A stretch of DNA of 64,000 nucleotides from Sciurus carolinensis (taxonomy: Eukaryota; Chordata; Mammalia; Rodentia; Sciuridae), in contig NC_062219.1 in assembly GCF_902686445.1 (NCBI RefSeq), forward strand, positions 47,147,056-47,211,055, in the 5' to 3' direction. Both the position numbers and the translations under genes were made by a program. Every line of letters begins with the position of its first letter. The stretch's first letter is position 1. This document shows positions 56,666-64,000 of the stretch, in pieces. Below the pieces are notes generated by a model, which saw only the letters and a list, made by a program, of their open reading frames with translations, had not been told where the DNA came from and did not search any database.

Positions 56666-58810
56666 AGATAGGTAAAATAGAACATTTTAAAAATATGCCA
56701 TGGTTTTATTTTTGTAGTAAGAAACACAGTCTTGTTTATTCATATTTTTAGCAAACTTTTATTAAAAAAATAGTGCACAAAAAACTATATATAGTTTGAA
56801 GAGAGTCTCAGAGAACATACTTATATAATCACTGCCCAAGTCAAAAAGTAGAATATCAATAGTACCTCTGAAGCCTTTCTGCTCTTTCTCAAGTTATCAC
56901 TCCCTAAAGATAACCATCAGTTCTGATTTTCATCACCATACACTGGTTTTGCCTGTTTTTGAACTTTATATACATGAAGTCATTAAGTATGCACATGTGT
57001 GGATTCTTAACATAATTCATTCCTTTTAACGGCTTTATAATATTCCACTGTATGAATATGCCAAATTACCTGGATGCTTGGTCCAGTTTTTGGTTACTGG
57101 AGAATGCTAAAATGATCAATTTGTGCGTGTCATTAAAATTAGCTTAAACTAAACCATTAAGGGTTCTTTAAAATCAAAATGGCAGTCGTCTTCAAACTTG
57201 TTTGAATAACACTAATTTAACTTTTTAAATTATATATCTCATCCCTGTATATTCTTAATTTGGCATTACATTTTAAAATCATAAATGTAAATTTTTATCC
57301 TCACAAGGTGCTTTTCTTAGAAAAGATTTAGAACAAATGTCTTAAATATCCTAAAAGAAAAAAAAATAACTAGAAAAACTCCAAACGGACTAGAAGATTG
57401 ATAATTATAAAATTAAGGGCAGAAACTAATGAAATAAGTAAAAGGTTACAGAAGAACAATGTAACAAAATTTGGCAAATCATTAAGATTAAAAAAAGATA
57501 ATATTAGAAATGATAAAAGGGATTAAAGTTCACATTTGATACATTTCATTAAAGTCCATATTCTTCTTTTCTAAAGAACATTATGCATTGCTATTCTATT
57601 GTGTGCTTCTGGCCAAAATGGGATAATAAGGACTATTATTTACCTCTAGCCTGAAACAACTAAAACATGAGACAAAAATATGAAACTAACAACAGACATC
57701 AGGTAGTGAGCAGTGAGTGAAATAAAGGAGTCCTATTGTGGTGCCATTTTACTTATAAGGGGATATCAAGACTGCAGGACACAGAAGGGAAAGCCAGGAT
57801 GAGCTTGGAAGACTGAGTTGGGGACAGAGTTGGAAGGCCAGGACAAGCAGAGTTCACAGAATGCTGTCCCCAGGGGACAGAGTTATACAGGCTGATATGC
57901 AGTGGGTCTGTGAGTGTTCAGCTTAGTTGATCACGTGACCACCCTGAGACCATCAAAATAACCACCTGAAAGGACAAGGGGAAACATATTACCGGTAATT
58001 CATGGAGTATCACAGTATTCAGAATGAAACTGCTTCGGGAGTAAAATAAAGGCTGTCCTGTGTCTGCCTCACAAAGTTTGAAAGCAAGCCTATAAAGATC
58101 CAGTATTTCCCAAGTAACTTAATTGTATCTCATGAAAAAGCTCAAGAAAACAACTGGGTTGATTCTGTATCTTAATTATGAATTGTGCTGCAAAACATGG
58201 GAGAGAAGGAATCTCTTTGGTATATTGATTTCACTTCTCATGGACATATAACCAGAAGCAGGCTCATTATCATTAGCCAACAGAAATGCAAATCAAAACC
58301 ACAATGAGATACTATTTCACACCAGTTATAATGGCTATTATCAAAAAGACAAAAAAGTTACAAATGCTGTTAAGGATGTGGAGAAGAGAGAAATCTTATA
58401 CTTTAATTAATAGAATGTAACTTAGCAGAGTCATTACGAATAGTATGGAAGTTTCTTAAAAAACTGAAAACAAATCTATCATTTGGGTATTAATATTTTA
58501 TTCTGACAATCTCTGCTCTTTAACTGGAATCTTTAAATCATTAAAAATCACTGTGATTATTGATGTAATTGAGTTTAGATCTACCATCTTGCTATTCGAA
58601 TTTTTTTGTCTCCTTTTTCCTCCTCTTCTGCCTAATTTTGGATTAATCAAGTATGTTTTTATGATTCCACTTTATCTTCTTTGGTGGTTTTATAAAGTAG
58701 ATGGAATGTTAACCAACAATGGCATCTGGTTTTGCTCCCTGTTAGGAATAAATAATCATGAGAACAAATTAATGAGACACATTTACATAAATGCAATTGT
58801 AAAATAGCAT
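56666..58810. other. Intergenic gap between FAM162B and KPNA5
   Basis: Filled largely by old L1-like pieces: about 56790-57110, and 57590-58490 (+), the last including GAAATGCAAATCAAAACCAC from ORF2. No gene seen. Confidence 0.55.
57590..58490 (+). mobile_element. Old L1 (L1M/HAL1-like) fragments
   Basis: The ORF2 end at about 58285-58490 is clear; the part before is weaker. Frames are broken. Confidence 0.5.
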
Positions 58811-61800
58811 TTTATTATTTTTAATATAGTGTTGTAACATTTCTTAATGTCGCATACTGCTCATATATTGGTTTATTTATTTAGGTAAGAATATCCTCCT
58901 CCTCACCTGACCCCCAATCAAAATTTAAAGATACACTATCCCTTGAGAGCCCTATTATACTGGCTCCTAACATGTCTGCATTTCGTAAAACAATACTATG
59001 AACTAAAATAAATAAAAAAGTTAGCAATACTTAGATTTCACAGTTTCACAATTAAGCAACCAACAGATTGCTGAATTTAGAACACCAACAAAAAATCCAC
59101 TAATGCTTTTTCATATTTACTTTTTTTCTATAATGCTCCTTCTTAAGAAAAGAAAAAATATAAAGAGAAAGGCAATAAATTCTTTTACCCAGTAAATGAA
59201 CCTTTAACTGCAGATAGGTTTTACAGTTACTAAATCATATATTTATTTCTGTGCCAGCAGATTTTATTACTTTTTTTTTTCTTTCTTGTTCTGGTACTAC
59301 CAATAATTGAACAAATGACATTAAAATTAAGGACACTAAAAGTTAGAATTACCTTTCAGAATAAAACAAGTCAATGAGTCAAATACTTACAAAACAAATA
59401 AGAGTAATTGCATAGATTAACTAGTAGAAATTTAAATTCAGACAAAATAAAATACCATATTTAATTCAAATTTAATTAAATGAAATGAACTCTTTCAAAA
59501 AAGTATTTTCTTGACAAATGTATAAATGCTGTATATATTCCCTTTTATGCACATTTTTATTTCATTTAACTTTATTTGGCACAGTTTCTCTGGGATGTAA
59601 ATGTAATATATCTTACAAAAGCCAATCAAAAATATTTTTTTTTCATAAAGGACAGTGAATATTAATGAGAATACATTTTGGAGCATTTTAAATGGTACAA
59701 TTGAAAAGAGTAGTCCCATTTTTTCCACATATTTTTCTTTTGGACTTAACCCAGGAGTGCTTTACCACTGAGTTACATCCCCAGCCCTTTTTATTTTTTA
59801 TTTTAAGACAGTATATGTTTTTAAGAGTGGTAATATTTTTAACAAATTTTAAAAACAAAGTATTTCTCTGTCTTGATCCAATAAATTCCTCACCAGGCCT
59901 AAATCTAGTTAAGTACCCTTTTCATTTGAATATAAACAAATTACTAGCCAAGTAACATATCCAAGAAATTAAATAGAAGTTTTATATTTAAATGCTTAAC
60001 TTAATATATGTCATATTCTATACCTAGAGATACATTTGCTTTATTAGAAAAACATTTTAAGTCTCCCTTGACAAGTCATTCAATGTGTGCCTGCATGTGC
60101 ACACACACACACATATATTATTTTTCCTTCTATAAGGAAAAAAGTCATTTTGGAAGATTTGGCTCAGAGATTTACTATAGTGACTATGGGGTCCTCAAAA
60201 GCAGGCACAGCTGGTTAGTTTATAAATTATGCTGCATTATCAAGTTCATTTGATTAGAAAGAGCAGAATACCCTGTCACCTGATGCTTTGAACCATTGGC
60301 ACAACATAACAGTATTTGATAAATTCACCATCAATTTGGCAATCTTTAATATAACTACCCTGTTTTTGAATATGCATAAAGCAAAAGAAACTTTATATGC
60401 AATTATATAACATCCACCATAATAAAAATGGCACAGATACAATCTACTTAACATTATAAAAATGGATTGGCAGATGAAGTTAGCATTATGGACACCATTT
60501 AAACCTGGATTTTATAGCTGTAGGTTTTAAGTGTCTTTGCCAAAAGCTTAGTTTCATGATATATAATTTACAAAGTATTTTACTACTTAAAAGTACTCCT
60601 ATATACACCTTCCTCTTGTAACATGCCTCTGATTTCCAGCAGAAACATTATAAATGCTATCATAAATGTAATCTTTCTTTATAGAATAGACTATGAATCT
60701 TATCAAAATTGCTTTAGTTCCCATCTTAAAAGAGTTGCAAATTATGTTTTAAATAAGTATACTAGGCATATAATTGGAAATCTAAATAGACTGCATATAA
60801 CTATAAATTAAAAGATAGTTCAACAGTACCACAACTGCTTAAAAAATTCTTCCATGCACTGTACTGTGAGAGTAACAGACGCACACATATATATAAGTAA
60901 ATAAATATATATGTAATTTTTCTAGTGAAACCTTTCTTTTAAATTTTCAGAGTCTAAAGAGGTTTTTGCTGTTAATTTAGCAAACAAACACATTATTTTG
61001 ACCAATCTGATACAAATGTAATACATGATTTATAATAACCAGCAGTATGACTATTATCAAAACAAAAATTCTAATATAGATTCCAACCATATTAAAGAAT
61101 CCTTACCAATTTTCCTTAATATCATCACTTACTGTCCAAACATTAAATGCACTTAATATAATGTAATACATAATAAGGTGATTTCTTCAGCATACTTTTG
61201 TCATTCAAGTACTTAAGTTCATCATTACAAAGAGAATAAAACTTCAATTACTGCTCTGAAAAGTCAGAGAAATAATTACAGTATTATTTTAGGTATGCAG
61301 CACAACTTTAGATTCATGATGGCATCACTGTCATGATGCTTTTTAAAATGAATAATGAAAACATAATAAAACACTATTTCAAAAATGGTAGCACATTTGG
61401 TTAAAATATAAAAGATACTAGTATAATAGCATTTATATGTTAAAAACATTTAAGTGTTCTGTAATCTTTTTAATATGCACAACATGAAGAACTGCTCTCT
61501 TCAAAATTGTGACATCTTAATTGATTATCAGTACAATATTTCTTGTTTTATAAATAAATTTTACAATTTTTCTGTTGCAATTTATATTTGCAAAGTATAA
61601 CCTACAGCACAGTGATTAATAACTTAAGGTAATAAATATTTTCACATTCTAATTTAGCTTTTACATGATTCCATGCTTCTGAAGCTTTTTTGTTTTTATT
61701 TTTGCTTCAAGACAGAGGTAGATTTAGTAGATTGGATGTGTCAGACTTACTGCCAAAATGCAATATCAACAGCTATACTGCTATTGTGCAGTTTCCAAGA

Positions 61801-62139
61801 ATACTTGAAAAAATTCAGAATCACTACATAATACTTCATCAAAGTTCTCCTTTTCAAGCTTCAGTTAAATAACTGCATAACATATTTAATTGTTTACAGA
61901 TACAGAAATTCAAATAACAAAAACATACATAATAACACTGAAACAACAAAAAATACTTATAACAAAAGGTTACATCTGAATGGACATTTTTGTTTCATTT
62001 TTCCTTTTAAAAGTGGGTCAAAATCTTTTCTGTTCTATGTAAAAAAAAAAAACAACATGAAACACTCCTACTGACACTGGCAACAAAGAGGAAATATCTG
62101 AAGCTACCCTTCTTGGCTATTAATTTTTTTCTCCACAAA
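58811..62139 (-). other. KPNA5: Probable KPNA5 3' UTR
   Basis: More than 3 kb of AT-rich sequence follows the KPNA5 stop on the minus strand. It is nearly free of interspersed repeats apart from a SINE fragment at about 59738-59812, as expected of a long 3' UTR. A minus-strand AATAAA at 58816-58811 could be its distal signal; closer signals are also possible. The length is inferred. Confidence 0.4.
59738..59812 (-). mobile_element. ID/B1+ID SINE fragment in the KPNA5 3' UTR
   Basis: Reverse strand: TTAACCCAGGAGTGCTTTAC, then GAGTTACATCCCCAGCCC and a TTTTATTTTAAGACAG link to a truncated B1. Confidence 0.7.
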
Positions 62140-62327
62140 TTAAAGTTGAAACCCTTCCATTGGTGCTTCCTGCTGCTGAAATACAAACTGTTGTTGGTTT
62201 TCATCCACCTGAGGTACAATGCTGGGGTCATCTTCTTCTACACCAAAATAATGTTCAATCAGATCAAAAGCCTTTTGGTAAATTTCTTGATTTTCATGGC
62301 TTTGTAGAAATTCAATTTTATCTAGAC
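62140..62327 (-). CDS. KPNA5: KPNA5 (importin subunit alpha-6), last coding exon, gene partial in window
   Basis: Read on the minus strand, this exon starts after an AATAG acceptor (AG at 62329-62328) within a glycine codon and encodes 62 residues to a TAA (62142-62140). It begins [14 protein letters not shown], the last armadillo-repeat helices of importin alpha, and ends in the family C-terminus PMEGFQL after an acidic stretch (EEDD). Importin alphas carry proteins with basic nuclear localisation signals to importin beta; the C-terminal region binds the exporter CSE1L (CAS) for recycling. The sequence ([19 protein letters not shown]) matches KPNA5 better than its paralogues KPNA1 and KPNA6, and the position beside FAM162B agrees. 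Because it has a coding phase, an acceptor and its expected neighbours, it is a real exon and not a retrocopy. The other exons lie beyond 64000. Confidence 0.93.
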
Positions 62328-64000
62328 CTATTATATAAAACACATATATTAAAACAAATCATTTTTGAAGTTCAGTATATACTTATATCAAAACAATAAA
62401 CCAATAGCACATATAACTCCAATGGCAACAGGGTTGCTATTTTTTACTTAATTTTTTTCACATATTGATAGCCAACACTTATGCCCACTTTGCATATTCT
62501 TTTAATACTACAAAAATACAATCATAATGGAATAGCCCAAACTCATAACTTAAGGTCAAAATAATGACTGCAGTAAGGAAATATCAAAATCAGTGGTTAC
62601 AAGCTTATATTTGTGTAATGTCTCCACCAGCAACATTATGTAATTTGACATAAAGGCAATGTGACATTCCCAGCTTTATTTAAGAATCCTAAATAAAAAC
62701 TTGAATCAGCATACAATAAAGAGACTTAATATGGGCAAGGAAATATTAACACAAATTTTTTTTTTTTTTTATCACATAAGACCCTCCTAATATATTTATT
62801 TACCTTTAGAAAAATATTCAACAACTCCCTTGGTATCACCTTAGGGGCAGAGACATTGGCAGACATTTGAATAGAGAGTTAAAAAACATTTTTGTTCATT
62901 CACACAGCTCATACAGACATAAGACACAGGTAAAGAACAATTCAAAAAGAAATAAGAGTTTCAGATGTGCTAGGAATCTTTATATAACATGGATTTACCT
63001 ACTTAATCACCCGCAACTATTTGTTGGGTGCCTATTGACACACTACTGAACTGAAAACTGAAGAATTTACAATGAATCACAAGGTTTTTTCTTTACAAAA
63101 TATTGTACAAATATTTTAAAAGTTAAAAACAATAGAATAAAAACCTCAGAGTCACAAGGTCATGTTCATTATTTTAAAGTGGAAAATTCAAAAAGGGAAC
63201 ATATTCCTTCCAATTCTTATCTTGATTAAAAACAGAAGAGTGACACTGAAAATTTTTAAAAATCAATTTAGATTCACAGCTATTATAAAATAAATTCCAA
63301 TAAGTTAACTATTTTAAGAATCCAATCAGAAATATCTGGTCAACAAAAAATTAATTTTTAACAAACCTCCAAAGGGGTGATAATTTTGTACACTTCAAAA
63401 AAAATCAAAAGTTTGCTTTATTAAAGTAAAAAAAAAATATAAAGACTGGGAGAAAAGCCATTTCAAAATAAACAAATATAAAATACAATTAATTCAAATT
63501 TTTACAGAAGAGTCAAATTGGTAAACTAGACAAAGTGCAATAAAGATGCCATTTTCAGGAGGAAATACATTAACACATGGACAAGACCACTGTATATGAA
63601 ATAGGCCAAGAAATGCCCACGAAAGCAACTTGGTGATAACCATCTTGCATCTGTTAAATCAGCAAATCAATAAAACAAGCTTAAGGCTGTGGGATTCATT
63701 CACAAAGAGCCAGTGGCACTGTCAAGGAATAGGCCTTTGGAAAGCAAAAGAAGACATATCAAAAGTTTAAATCAAAGAGAAACTACCTATGATTCCATAA
63801 ATGCACTCCTGAAAATTTATCCCAAGATACTAATTCAACAGAAGAAACAAATTTATACACAGAAAAATGCTTATATTGGCATATTTAAAGAAGTACGCAA
63901 ATTAGAAACAGTTAACTGCAAGTGTATGACTGAAACTGCACACAATGTTCGCTCATATATTATATGGCAATTATAATTATAAAAATTATGAAGAAATGGA
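62328..64000 (-). other. KPNA5: KPNA5 intron (partial)
   Basis: Non-coding DNA upstream of the last KPNA5 exon. It has a T-run at about 62759-62770 and an old L1-like stretch on the + strand at about 63640-63960. No further KPNA5 exon is visible before the window ends. Confidence 0.6.

Noticed and set aside
62140..62327. KPNA5 piece as a processed pseudogene
   Set aside because: It begins at a splice acceptor in phase, has an open frame, lies in conserved synteny and lacks an A-tail or target duplication.

Overview
This window is nuclear DNA from a rodent, almost certainly a squirrel-family (sciurid) species. It is AT-rich, its genes are split by GT/AG introns, and it carries many ID (tRNA-like) SINEs plus fused B1+ID SINEs, a combination typical of squirrels. 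Older L1, L2, MIR, MER5A, MLT1-type and LTR remnants fill most of the rest. No prokaryote-type operons, CRISPR arrays or tRNA/rRNA genes are visible.

Layout: (1) 1-8762 is repeat-containing DNA upstream of GPRC6A. (2) 8763-29143, + strand, is a complete six-exon GPRC6A gene, a class C G-protein-coupled receptor. The exons join without a break into 928 codons, with all splice sites GT/AG. (3) 29.3-51.0 kb is gene-poor DNA with L2, L1, SINE and LTR remnants and several microsatellites. (4) 51240-56615, + strand, is a complete four-exon FAM162B gene (162 codons) starting in the only clear CpG island of the window. (5) 62140-62327, - strand, is the last coding exon of KPNA5 (importin alpha-6). 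Its probable 3' UTR runs toward FAM162B and its upstream intron reaches the right edge. The order GPRC6A - FAM162B - KPNA5, with the last two convergent, matches the mammalian arrangement near RFX6 (human 6q22).

The three genes share no known pathway. GPRC6A is a cell-surface nutrient/cation sensor, FAM162B a small single-pass, probably mitochondrial membrane protein, and KPNA5 a nuclear import adaptor. They are neighbours by conserved synteny, not an operon-like unit.

I found no convincing new biological system. The most interesting points are a near-perfect inverted duplication of about 140 bp in GPRC6A intron 4, whose direction of copying can be inferred from the repeats it carries, and the ancestral RKLP third intracellular loop in GPRC6A. 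Repeat family names come from recognition by eye, without a database search, and their edges are approximate.
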